A stretch of DNA of 64,000 bases, taken from assembly GCA_947458265.1 (NCBI GenBank), contig CANGYF010000004.1, positions 62,001-126,000 on the forward strand. Reading direction: 5' to 3'. The stretch is from Betaproteobacteria bacterium (lineage in GTDB: Bacteria > Pseudomonadota > Gammaproteobacteria > Burkholderiales > CAIKXV01). Shown piece after piece: positions 11,224 through 21,932 of the stretch. Within the stretch, counting starts at the first letter, position 1. Each line of letters starts with the position of its first letter. Position numbers and translations under genes: made by a program. The notes below the pieces were generated by a model. It ran no database searches. It had not been told where the DNA came from and worked only from the letters and a program-made list of their open reading frames with translations.

Positions 11224-12098
11224 CCCCCCGTACATCCCTGACCCTTGTGGTCGTCCTCGTCCTTTTGATCGCGCTCAGCATGAGTGTGTTCGTCGTCGAC
11301 CAGCGCCAGACGGCCATCGTGCTGCGCCTGGGCACGATAGCGCAGGTCGTCGAGTCCCCCGGGCTCAAGTTCAAGATCCCGGTGCTCGACTCGGTACGCT
11401 ACTTCGACAAGCGCATCCTCACGATCGATGCGCCTGAACCCGAGCGCTACCAGACCTCCGAGAAGAAGAACGTGCTGGTCGATTCGTTCGTGAAGTGGCG
11501 CATCGTCGACGTGCGCCAGTACTTCATCGCGGTGCAGGGCAACGAGGCTGCCGCGGTGAACCGGCTGTCGCAGACCATCAACTCGGCGCTGCGCTCGGAG
11601 TTCGGATCGCGCACCGTGAATGACGTGATCTCGGGTGAACGCCAGAAGATCACCGAGATGGTGCGCGAGCGTGCGGACAAGGACGGCCGGGCGATCGGCA
11701 TCGAGGTGGTCGACGTGCGCATCAAGCGGGTCGACTACACGCAGGAGGTCAGCGAATCGGTGTATCGCCGGATGGAAGCCGAGCGCAAGAGCGTGGCGAA
11801 CGAGCTGCGTTCGACCGGTGCGGCCGAGGGCGAGAAGATCCGCGCCGATGCCGACCGGCAGCGCGAGATCATCCTGGCCGAGGCCTTCCGCGATGCGGAA
11901 CGGATCCGCGGCGAGGGCGATGCCAAGGCGTCGGCGCTGTACGCGACGGCGTTCCAGTCGAATGCGGAGTTCTTCGCGTTCTACCGCAGCCTCGAGGCCT
12001 ACAAGCGCAGCTTCGCGGGACGCAACAACGTGTTCGTGCTCGAGCCCAATTCCGAGTTCTTCCGCTACTTCCGCTCGCCGGGTTCGCCGCAGAAATGA
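11220..12098 (+). CDS. hflC: FtsH protease regulator HflC
   Basis: Partner of HflK in the periplasmic SPFH cage, 292 residues. An N-terminal membrane helix (about 8-27) is followed by FVVDQRQTAIVLRLG, typical of HflC, the band-7 domain, a charged coiled coil (RMEAERKSVANELRSTGAAEGEKIRADADRQ in outline, at about 182-212), and a C-terminal FFAFYRSLEAYKRSF motif. The ATGA overlap with hflK implies translational coupling. Confidence 0.95.
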   Translation: MTPRTSLTLVVVLVLLIALSMSVFVVDQRQTAIVLRLGTIAQVVESPGLKFKIPVLDSVRYFDKRILTIDAPEPERYQTSEKKNVLVDSFVKWRIVDVRQYFIAVQGNEAAAVNRLSQTINSALRSEFGSRTVNDVISGERQKITEMVRERADKDGRAIGIEVVDVRIKRVDYTQEVSESVYRRMEAERKSVANELRSTGAAEGEKIRADADRQREIILAEAFRDAERIRGEGDAKASALYATAFQSNAEFFAFYRSLEAYKRSFAGRNNVFVLEPNSEFFRYFRSPGSPQK

Positions 12099-12130
12099 CC
12101 GCCCGGACCACCGGTAATCGCTGACCCGGC

Positions 12131-12322
12131 ATGGACGCGGGCAGCGCGCTGCTTCTGGCACTGGCCTTGATGCTGGTGCTGGAGGGGCTGCTGCCCTTCC
12201 TGGCCCCGAAGCTGTGGCGCGAGACCTTTGCCCGGCTGGTGTCGCTGCCCGACCACCAGTTGAGGTTCTTCGGGCTGACCTCGATGCTGGCAGGCGTAGT
12301 GCTGCTCTACTGCGTCCATTAG
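12131..12322 (+). CDS. DUF2065 small membrane protein
   Basis: A 63-residue protein with two predicted membrane helices (about 3-24 and 43-61) and a short cytosolic or periplasmic loop containing LWRETFARLVSLPDHQLR. It matches the DUF2065 family, which almost always sits between hflC and purA or hisZ in beta- and gammaproteobacteria. Its function is not known; the constant location suggests a link to the HflKC complex. Confidence 0.8.
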   Translation: MDAGSALLLALALMLVLEGLLPFLAPKLWRETFARLVSLPDHQLRFFGLTSMLAGVVLLYCVH

Positions 12323-12436
12323 AATAGCGGGCTTGCCGCCGCGAGTTGTCCGTCGCGAGGCCGGCGCCCGATCCGGGCGTCCGGCAGCGGCGCGCCCGGT
12401 CCCGTCACGCCCCGTAACCTCCCAACCGTCCACACC

Positions 12437-14958
<2,522 letters not shown>

Positions 14959-15004
14959 CCCGCACGCCGGCGTTCCCGTCCAACGATCCACACTGGCAGC
15001 GAAG

Positions 15005-15535
15005 ATGGCCGACCTTTACGTCTCCTGGGATGAGTACCACCGCGACACCGAGCGCCTGGCGCTGGACGTGCTGCGCTCCGGCTGGTCGTTCGACCAGATC
15101 GTCTGCATCGCCAGGGGGGGGCTGCGGGTAGGCGACACGTTGTCGCGGATCTTCGACATCCCGCTGGCCATCATCTCGACCCAGTCCTACGGCGGGGAGG
15201 GCGGTACGGTGCGCGGGCACATCCGCGTGGCCGAGCACCTCACCATGACCACCGCGCGGCTGGGCACGCGCATCCTGCTGGTGGACGATCTCGTCGATTC
15301 CGGGATCACGCTGGACGTGGTCAAGCGCCACCTCGAAGGGGCATATGCCTCGACCGAGCAGGTACGTACTGCAGTGCTCTGGTACAAGGCAGTATCCATC
15401 GTCAAGCCGGATTACTTCGTGCACTACCTGCCCGAGAATCCCTGGATCCACCAGCCGTTCGAGCGCTACGACCTGATGGATCCCGAGGGCCTGCTCGACC
15501 CAGCCCAGACCATGTTGTCCTTGGAAAAACGATGA
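15005..15535 (+). CDS. Type I phosphoribosyltransferase family protein
   Basis: A 176-residue PRTase-fold protein with the PRPP-binding loop RILLVDDLVDSGITL (about residues 94-108) and an N-terminal VSWDEYHRDTERLALDVL region. The closest known types are bacterial hypoxanthine/xanthine phosphoribosyltransferases of the purine-salvage group, which often follow purA in betaproteobacteria; the substrate cannot be fixed from sequence. The stop overlaps the start of the following binding-protein gene by four bases. Confidence 0.82.
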   Translation: MADLYVSWDEYHRDTERLALDVLRSGWSFDQIVCIARGGLRVGDTLSRIFDIPLAIISTQSYGGEGGTVRGHIRVAEHLTMTTARLGTRILLVDDLVDSGITLDVVKRHLEGAYASTEQVRTAVLWYKAVSIVKPDYFVHYLPENPWIHQPFERYDLMDPEGLLDPAQTMLSLEKR

Positions 15536-16539
15536 TCCAGCCTACACTTCCCGCCTTCCGGCACCTGTCATGCGCGGCCGCGCTCCTGCTGCCCGCGCTC
15601 GCCCTGCCCATCGGTGGCGCATTCGCCCAGGACTTCCCGTCCAAGCCGGTACGTCTGGTGGTCACCTTTACGCCCGGGGGTGGCGCCGACACGACTGCGC
15701 GCGTGTTCGGCGAACGGCTGTCGGATCTCTGGAAGCAGCCGGTCCTGGTCGACAACCGCGCCGGTGCGGGCGGATCCATCGGTGCGGAGGTGGTGTACCG
15801 TGCCCCGGCCGATGGCTATACCCTGCTGCTGGGCACGAACACCCATATCATCAACCAGGTCGTGTACTCGAAGCTGCCGTTCGATTTCACGAAAGACTTC
15901 ACCTCGATCGCGATGGTCACGTCCGCTCCGATGGTGATCGCCGTCAATCCGGCGAAGGTCGCCGCACAGAACGTGCGCGACTTCACCTCGATGCTGGTGA
16001 AGGCCCCGGGCAAGTTCTCCTATGCGAGCTGCAACGTCGCCAGCCCGCACCACTTCGGGATGGAGATGTACAAGTTCGCGATGAAGATCGACGCGATGCA
16101 CATCCCGCACCGCGGCTGCGGGCCGGCGGTGGCCGATGCGGTCGCCGGACAGGTCGACATCGTGGTCGCGACGCTGCCGCCGGCGGTGCCGTTCTTCGCG
16201 ACCGGGCGCCTGCGGCCGATCGGGGTGCTCAGTGCGCAGCGCTCGTCGTCAGCGCCCGATATTCCGACGTTGCGTGAGTCGGGCATCCCTGAGCTGAAGG
16301 ACTTCTCGCTCGAGGCCTACTACGGATTCATGGCGCCGCCCAGGACGCCGGCCGGGGTCGCCGGGAAGATCGAGGCGGACGTGCTGAAGGTGGCCGCCGT
16401 GCCCGAACTGCGCACCAAGCTGTCCGGCGCAGGCATGGACATGATGGTACTCAACGCGGTCGCGATGACGAAGCTGATCCAGTCCGACTACGAGAAGTAC
16501 CTGAGGGCAGGCAAGGCGGCGAACATCAAGCCGGAGTAG
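15532..16539 (+). CDS. Bug-type (TctC family) tripartite tricarboxylate transporter substrate-binding protein
   Basis: Periplasmic solute-binding protein, 335 residues. A signal peptide of about 33 residues ends at AFAQ, followed by the hallmark DFPSKPVRLVVTFTPGGGAD, VDNRAGAGGSIGAEVV and DGYTLLLGTNTHIINQ. Such proteins are strongly expanded in Burkholderiales and bind small carboxylates and many other compounds; the ligand here is unknown. No TctA/TctB membrane genes are beside it, which is usual for the family. It overlaps the phosphoribosyltransferase gene (ATGA). Confidence 0.93.
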   Translation: MIQPTLPAFRHLSCAAALLLPALALPIGGAFAQDFPSKPVRLVVTFTPGGGADTTARVFGERLSDLWKQPVLVDNRAGAGGSIGAEVVYRAPADGYTLLLGTNTHIINQVVYSKLPFDFTKDFTSIAMVTSAPMVIAVNPAKVAAQNVRDFTSMLVKAPGKFSYASCNVASPHHFGMEMYKFAMKIDAMHIPHRGCGPAVADAVAGQVDIVVATLPPAVPFFATGRLRPIGVLSAQRSSSAPDIPTLRESGIPELKDFSLEAYYGFMAPPRTPAGVAGKIEADVLKVAAVPELRTKLSGAGMDMMVLNAVAMTKLIQSDYEKYLRAGKAANIKPE

Positions 16540-16830
16540 TACGGCGGCATCGGTTTCCCGTAGGGGCACGATGCCCGACTGCTGCACCTTCAAGCTCGCG
16601 CGGAGCCAGCCGGCCCGCCCCGCGGCAGCGGGGTGCCTGGCGCGTGCCCGGTTCAAGTTTCCGCTACCTGGGTCGTAATCTGTCCTGTCACTGTCTCGGG
16701 GATGACCTCCGAGAGTTGGCGGCGCGGCCCGGCGCGCGCCGTGGACCTGGGCGGATAAAGTCTCGGGCACGCTTCGGCAGCAGAGGCACGCGCGCGGCGA
16801 CCCTCAGCGCGACGGTCTCCAGAGGTATCG

Positions 16831-17757
16831 ATGCAGCTTCAATACATGCTTTCCTCGTTGCTGGCAGTCGTGGCCTTGCTGTTGCCGGCGTACGCGCCCG
16901 CCGCGAGTCTTGTCGGCGATCCTCGTACCACGCCGACGGAAGTCGAGGTAGCCGGTTTCGAGGCAGCCGTGCGCAAGTACGGCGGGACCGGACTGGAGAA
17001 TCTGTACGGTCCGGGCTGCGGACAACGCCTTCGCCCGCTGCTGACCGGCGGCAGGAAGGCGACCTGCGTCGTCAAGTACTCGGCCTCGCTCGACCAGCCG
17101 CTGGAACTGCCGGCCGTTCTGGTGTTCCAGCCGAACCACCACTACTGGGGCAGCCAGACCCCTGCAAGCCCGCCTCGGGAGCGCGGCATCTACCTGTACC
17201 GTTTCAGCGGCGGCGTGCTTGTCCCCGACCGGCTGGGTGCATACCGGACCAGCCACCCGGAGCAGGGCAGGCTGGTCGTGCGGCCCTCGCAGGTCGTTTC
17301 CTGGAGCGTGGTCGTCTCGAACGACGAGCGGTCTCCCGGCCATGAGTCGGTGCCGTTCATCGAGTCGCTGATCACGCCAGCCGGCACCCGTATCTTCCAC
17401 TGCAAGGTCCACGGGTTCCGCTGCGATCCGCCCAAAGTCACGCAGAGCAACCAGTGGGGTCTGTGCGAGGGGCTCACAAAGACCTACGACAACAGGGGCG
17501 CGTTGGCAAGGACCTCCGCGTACCCGCACGACCCGCTGCCTGGGACTGGCTGCGAAGCCAGCGCGATCATCGTGGGCGAGCGGTCCTGGGAGACGATGTT
17601 CCGCCGGTCCGTGTCTCCGCCACCTGGTAGATCGACCTTCACCTCGATCGGCAACTCCTGGCAGATCCAGGACAGCGATCCGCCTGGCGTCTACCGGATC
17701 GAAGTCCGGATATCCGGGCAACTGATCGGCGCGCTCGATTTCGAGGTGCAGCGATGA
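16831..17757 (+). CDS. Exported protein of unknown function (secreted cassette, gene 1)
   Basis: Not recognised. The 308-residue product begins with a classical signal peptide (MQLQYMLSSLLAVVALLLPAYAPAAS). The mature part holds six cysteines (GPGCGQ, KATCVV, FHCKV, GFRCDPP, WGLCEG, GTGCEA), consistent with disulfides in the periplasm or outside. The C-terminal segment (GVYRIEVRISGQLIGALDFEVQR) looks like a beta strand pair and echoes the end of the next protein. GAGG five bases before the ATG is a good ribosome site. It is the first of three genes with ATGA overlaps, all encoding exported products. Confidence 0.75.
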   Translation: MQLQYMLSSLLAVVALLLPAYAPAASLVGDPRTTPTEVEVAGFEAAVRKYGGTGLENLYGPGCGQRLRPLLTGGRKATCVVKYSASLDQPLELPAVLVFQPNHHYWGSQTPASPPRERGIYLYRFSGGVLVPDRLGAYRTSHPEQGRLVVRPSQVVSWSVVVSNDERSPGHESVPFIESLITPAGTRIFHCKVHGFRCDPPKVTQSNQWGLCEGLTKTYDNRGALARTSAYPHDPLPGTGCEASAIIVGERSWETMFRRSVSPPPGRSTFTSIGNSWQIQDSDPPGVYRIEVRISGQLIGALDFEVQR

Positions 17758-18440
17758 GCCTTACTTCAACACGGCGGCCAGCGCGCGCTCGTGCTCGCGC
17801 GTCGTGGTGTTGCCGCGCGCTGTTCGCATTCGCCGTTGCCATGGCGGCGGCCCTGCCACCGCTGCCGGCGCTGGCTCTGGTGCAGACCACCAACGAGAGG
17901 ACCCCGACCTGGATCACCTTTCCGCACCGGGTGAACTCCTCGGCGCCGGCTGACGCGGTCTACAGCGGCATGGCGTTGTTCTGCGAATTCCCCGAGCAGT
18001 TCGCCCCTCGCACCCCTAACCCGCGCTGGGCGGAGGAACGCCCCTGGCGACTGCATTTCGTCGAACGCATGAACCCTGCGTTCTCGCGCTGCCTGATACG
18101 CGTGTTCGCTACCTGGCCCGAGTTCGTCGATCCCGAAATCCAGGCGGTCTTGCGATTGACGTTCGAGAAGGCGCTGCCGCCGAAGATCGGCCTCGCGCCG
18201 GTGGGCGACCGGCAGGTAGAGATGAAGCAGTTCATCTTCCAGAGAGAGGGTACGCGCTTCCGGCTGCCGGACCTCACCGGTTCGCCCGACCAGGGCGTGA
18301 CCCTCCAGTTGACGATCCACGGCAAGCTGGTCGGGGAAGTCGGCATGCAGATCGACTCGAACCACGTGCTGCGCATCCGTGAAATCCGCCGCCAGGATCT
18401 CGACGACAGCCCGATCCGGCGCGGGTGGGACCTGCGATGA
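17754..18440 (+). CDS. Exported protein of unknown function (secreted cassette, gene 2)
   Basis: Not recognised. The 228-residue product has a long Arg-rich n-region followed by a hydrophobic stretch (ALFAFAVAMAAALPPLPALA) and a likely signal peptidase site near residue 42. The mature part contains FPHRVNSSAPADAVYSGMALFCEFPEQF and, near the end, GVTLQLTIHGKLVGEVGMQID, which resembles the terminal ISGQLIGALDFEV of gene 1. That similarity suggests a shared beta-sandwich module. The gene overlaps its neighbours at both ends by four bases. Confidence 0.72.
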   Translation: MSLTSTRRPARARARASWCCRALFAFAVAMAAALPPLPALALVQTTNERTPTWITFPHRVNSSAPADAVYSGMALFCEFPEQFAPRTPNPRWAEERPWRLHFVERMNPAFSRCLIRVFATWPEFVDPEIQAVLRLTFEKALPPKIGLAPVGDRQVEMKQFIFQREGTRFRLPDLTGSPDQGVTLQLTIHGKLVGEVGMQIDSNHVLRIREIRRQDLDDSPIRRGWDLR

Positions 18441-19003
18441 GCTACCCTCGGCGAAGGTTGGGAGCGCTGGCAGTCGCGCTGCTGGTGGGGGCGATCCTGC
18501 CGGCGCCCGCGCAGGCGAAGGGTGGACGCGGCACCGTTCGCCTGTACAGGGCCAACGGACGCTATGCCGGGCGCGTCGATCCCAGTGGGCGCTTCTACGG
18601 CGAGAATGGCCGCTACCTCGGACGGGTCGAGGGCAACCGCATCTACAGCGCCCAGGGCCGCTACATGGGTCGCTTCGAGGAGTCCGGCGTCTTCCATGAC
18701 GCGGCGGACATGCCGGCGGGCGGCAGCGGGGCGGGTACACCCCGAGTGGATGATCCGCGCAACGTCGCATCCAGACCCGACGGCGACCATGGCTCGCCGT
18801 CTGTCGTGGGCGATCGGGGCACTCAGCCAGCCGGCAACGCGAACACGGCCGTGATCGCCCCCGTCACACCGGTCCCTGCGGCAGCCGGGGGGAGTCCTGC
18901 GGGGGGAGTGGGCAGGATGCAGCCGCCTGCCGTGCTGTCATCCGACCCGTCGGCGGGCACGCCGCTGATCGAGATCGTCAGGCCGGACAGGGGAACTCGC
19001 TGA
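18437..19003 (+). CDS. Exported GRY-repeat protein of unknown function (secreted cassette, gene 3)
   Basis: A 188-residue product. The signal peptide (about residues 1-25, ending APAQA) is followed by three short repeats: YRANGRYAGRV, YGENGRYLGRV and YSAQGRYMGRF. Each is about 15-17 residues and beta-turn rich, like the small beta-flower/propeller repeat proteins. The remaining 110 residues are low-complexity Gly/Pro/Ala/Asp, perhaps a linker or surface-exposed tail. The start is the ATG overlapping gene 2; an upstream in-frame start at 18425 is less likely because it would spoil the signal peptide. Confidence 0.72.
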   Translation: MSYPRRRLGALAVALLVGAILPAPAQAKGGRGTVRLYRANGRYAGRVDPSGRFYGENGRYLGRVEGNRIYSAQGRYMGRFEESGVFHDAADMPAGGSGAGTPRVDDPRNVASRPDGDHGSPSVVGDRGTQPAGNANTAVIAPVTPVPAAAGGSPAGGVGRMQPPAVLSSDPSAGTPLIEIVRPDRGTR

Positions 19004-19083
19004 AGTAGCGTCTTGTCCTTGCCATCAGAGCGCCCAGGGCGCCACGGAGGGCGGGGAGGGCGGGGTGGTGCGGCGGGTCATGT

Positions 19084-21222
19084 TCATCCCAGGGCTGCGA
19101 TGATGCGCTCACGCGTGAGCGGCAGGTCGCGCACCCGCACGCCGAGCGCATGGGTCAGCGCGTTGGCCACCGCCGCAGCGGTAGGGCCGGTCGGGGTCTC
19201 GCCGGCGCCGAGCGGCTCTTCGTCGCGGCGGTCGATCAGGTGCACCTCGACCTGCGGCACCTCGGAGAAGGTCAGCACCGGATAGGTCTCCCAGTCGCGC
19301 GACAGGATGCGCTCGCGGTCGAACTGCACCTGTTCCTTCAGCGTCCAGCTCAGCGCCTGCAGGATGCCACCCTCGGTCTGGTTCAGGATGCCGTCCGGGT
19401 TAATCGCCAGTCCGACGTCGACCGCGGCGACCATGCGCGTGACCCTGAACTCGGGTTCGAGCACGACCTCGGCAACGATCGCGATGTAGCCGTAGCCGTT
19501 CTTGTACTGGGCGAAGGCGATGCCGCGCCCCCTCGTGCCGTCACTCTTCGCGTTCGGCACCCAGCCCGCCTTCTGCGCGGCCAGTTCGATCACCGCGCGG
19601 GCGCGCGGGTTCTGCATGTGGCGCAGCCGGTATTCGACCGGGTCGGCGCCGCAGGCTTCGGCCAGTTCGTCGATGAACGACTCGCCGGCGAACACGTTGG
19701 CATAGGCACCGAGCGCACGCAGCGTGGAGGCGCGCAGCGGCAGCTCGTCGACCCGGTGCGCGACCACCTTCTGGTTGGGCAGCGCATAGATCACCTCGGC
19801 ATTGCGCGCCATGCCGCCCCCGCCCGACATCGCCGGGTCGCCCTGCGGGATGCGTGGCACCGGCTCCGCCAGGTGCCAGGCGGCGAGCAGCGACACGCTC
19901 GGCTCGGTGGTGATCACCACGCCCGGCCGCTGGGTGTGGCCGTTGCTCCACAGGTCGAGCGACCAGTCGACGATGTTGCCCGCCGTATCGACCGCAGCGC
20001 GGGTCTTCACCACCATCGCCGGGCCGAGCGGCTCCCAGGCGAACTCGTCGTCGCGCATCCACTGCAGCATCACCGGCCGCCCCGGTACTGCGCGGGCGAG
20101 CAGCACCGCGTCCAGCGCCGCATCGTCGGCGCCGTTGTGGCCATAGCAGCCGGGACCGTCCACGTGGTGCGCGACCACCGACTCGACCGGCAGGTCGAAC
20201 ACCTCTGCCAGTTCGCGCTGCAGGGGGAACACGCCCTGGCTGTGCGTCCAGACCTCGATGCCACCAGCGTCGAAGGTGGCCAGCGCCGAGGACGGGCCGA
20301 GCGAGGCATGGGCGATGTAGGGCTTGGAGTAGCGCGACTCGAAGATCTTCGCCGATCGGGCCAGCGCCGCCTCGTCGCGGTGCTCGACGATCACCGTGTC
20401 GGTGGTGTCGCGCGTCTCGATGAACCGGTAGATGTCGGAAGCATCGGTCGGGATGCCGGGCTCGGTCCAGCGCGAACCGGCGATCATCGCCTTGCGTGCC
20501 TTCACTGCCTGCTCCTCTCGCTCGGCCACGACGCCGAGGAAGTCGCCGTCGCGCACGAAAGCCACCACGCCGGGCATGGCGAGGATGGTGGCCTCGTCGA
20601 TCGACTCCAGCTTCGCGCCGAACGAGGGCGGACGGGCGACCCGCCCATGCAGCATGCCGGGCAGCTTCATGTCGGCGACGAAGCGCGGCCGGCCGGTGAG
20701 CTTGTCGGGGATATCCAGCCGGCGTTCGCTGCGGCCGACCACGGTGTAGCGTGCGACCGGCTTCGGCGGCACCTGCCCGGTCGCTTCGCGAGCGAGCAGT
20801 TCTGCGTGCGGCAGGTCCCAGTAGCTGGTCTCGCGGATGCGGTCGGCGCCGGTGATCCGGCCGTCCTCGACTACCAGCCGGTCGGCCGGGATGTCGAGGC
20901 GGCGTGCGGCCTCGGCGAGCAGCACGGCACGCACCTCGGCACAGACGGAGCGCATCGCGCTGCCGCCTTCGGAGATCGAGCGGCTGCCCGAGGTATGGCC
21001 TTCGTCCGGGGTGAGGCGGGTGTCCGCGTCGACGATACGTACCTGCTCGAAGGACAGGTCGAGTTCCTCGGCCGCGATCTGCTTGATCGCGGTGATGATG
21101 CCCTGGCCGAGTTCGACCCGGCCGGTGAACACGGTCGCGGTCCGGTCGTCGTTGAACTTCACCCAGCGGTCGAGCCGCGGATTGGCCGACAGCATCGGCG
21201 GCACCTTCAGCGGGGCGCTCAT
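19084..21222 (-). CDS. Molybdenum hydroxylase, molybdopterin-binding large subunit (xanthine dehydrogenase/IorB family)
   Basis: Large subunit of a xanthine dehydrogenase-family oxidoreductase, 712 residues. Motifs include VFTGRVELGQGIITAIKQIAAEEL, TPDEGHTSGSRSISEGGSA, PPSFGAKLESIDEA, GCYGHNGADDAA, and near the end GAGETPTGPTAAAVANAL, whose glutamate corresponds to the catalytic one. No twin-arginine or other signal is seen, so it is probably cytoplasmic. The partner 2Fe-2S subunit gene overlaps its start by four bases. No FAD subunit gene is adjacent, which fits isoquinoline- or nicotinate-type two-subunit enzymes; the substrate is unknown. Confidence 0.87.
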   Translation of the reverse strand: MSAPLKVPPMLSANPRLDRWVKFNDDRTATVFTGRVELGQGIITAIKQIAAEELDLSFEQVRIVDADTRLTPDEGHTSGSRSISEGGSAMRSVCAEVRAVLLAEAARRLDIPADRLVVEDGRITGADRIRETSYWDLPHAELLAREATGQVPPKPVARYTVVGRSERRLDIPDKLTGRPRFVADMKLPGMLHGRVARPPSFGAKLESIDEATILAMPGVVAFVRDGDFLGVVAEREEQAVKARKAMIAGSRWTEPGIPTDASDIYRFIETRDTTDTVIVEHRDEAALARSAKIFESRYSKPYIAHASLGPSSALATFDAGGIEVWTHSQGVFPLQRELAEVFDLPVESVVAHHVDGPGCYGHNGADDAALDAVLLARAVPGRPVMLQWMRDDEFAWEPLGPAMVVKTRAAVDTAGNIVDWSLDLWSNGHTQRPGVVITTEPSVSLLAAWHLAEPVPRIPQGDPAMSGGGGMARNAEVIYALPNQKVVAHRVDELPLRASTLRALGAYANVFAGESFIDELAEACGADPVEYRLRHMQNPRARAVIELAAQKAGWVPNAKSDGTRGRGIAFAQYKNGYGYIAIVAEVVLEPEFRVTRMVAAVDVGLAINPDGILNQTEGGILQALSWTLKEQVQFDRERILSRDWETYPVLTFSEVPQVEVHLIDRRDEEPLGAGETPTGPTAAAVANALTHALGVRVRDLPLTRERIIAALG

Positions 21223-21698
21223 GCCGAGGCTCCGGTGCGTGCTGCACGCTGGATCGCACGGAGGATGCGCGCCTGCGTGCCGCAGCGACACAGGTTGCGG
21301 TCCATCGCCTCCTTGATCTGGTCGAGCGAGGGATCGGGGATGCGCTCGAGCAGGGCGGTGGCCGACATCAGCATGCCGGAGATGCAGTAGCCGCACTGCA
21401 CGGCCTGTTCATCGAGGAAGGCCTGCTGCAGCCGGGACATCGCGCCGCCCGAAGCCAGTCCCTCGACGGTGGTGACCGTCTTGTCTGCCGCGGCCCACAG
21501 TGGCGTGTCGCAGGCGTTGACCGCATGGCCGTCGAGCAGTACGGTGCAGGCACCGCATTGCCCCAGGCCGCAGCCGAACTTCGCGCCCTTCAGGTCGAGG
21601 TCGTTGCGCAGCACGTACAGAAGCGGGGTGTCGGGTTCGGCGCTGACCGAGTGCTCGGTACCGTTGACGGTGAAGCGGGTGCGTTCGGGTAGACTCAT
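21219..21698 (-). CDS. Molybdenum hydroxylase, 2Fe-2S small subunit
   Basis: Electron-transfer subunit with two 2Fe-2S centres, 159 residues. The plant-type ferredoxin domain carries GCGLGQCGACTVLLDG with an earlier cysteine-free approach, and the helical domain carries VQCGYCISGMLMSA and NLCRCGTQARIL. Electrons pass from the molybdopterin subunit encoded immediately downstream. The start chosen (MSLPERTRFTVNG) fits the family; an ATG 36 bases upstream (MPASSS) is possible. The gene is divergent from the hydrolase at 21.9 kb, sharing a 234-base spacer. Confidence 0.93.
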   Translation of the reverse strand: MSLPERTRFTVNGTEHSVSAEPDTPLLYVLRNDLDLKGAKFGCGLGQCGACTVLLDGHAVNACDTPLWAAADKTVTTVEGLASGGAMSRLQQAFLDEQAVQCGYCISGMLMSATALLERIPDPSLDQIKEAMDRNLCRCGTQARILRAIQRAARTGASA

Positions 21699-21932
21699 TG
21701 CGTATCTGGGAAGCCGGGAAGAGGATGCGGGCATGCCTCGGGAGTAGAAATGAAATCCCCTGCGTGCACAAGCGCCCGCATCCCTGATCGACGGCGACGA
21801 GCCCCCGCCCGTGCCTGCCGGTGCGTTCGTCGCGCGCGAGGCCCATGCGATGCGCTGACCGTCGCGCCGGGAGACGAGTTCCGCGGCGGCGACGCACTGC
21901 GGATATTCGGGATCTGACGAGGATTGGACGAG

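Noticed and set aside
19150-21390. Plus-strand open frame opposite the molybdenum hydroxylase large subunit
   Set aside because: His/Arg/Gly-rich shadow without motifs; the minus strand carries the molybdopterin-binding motifs.
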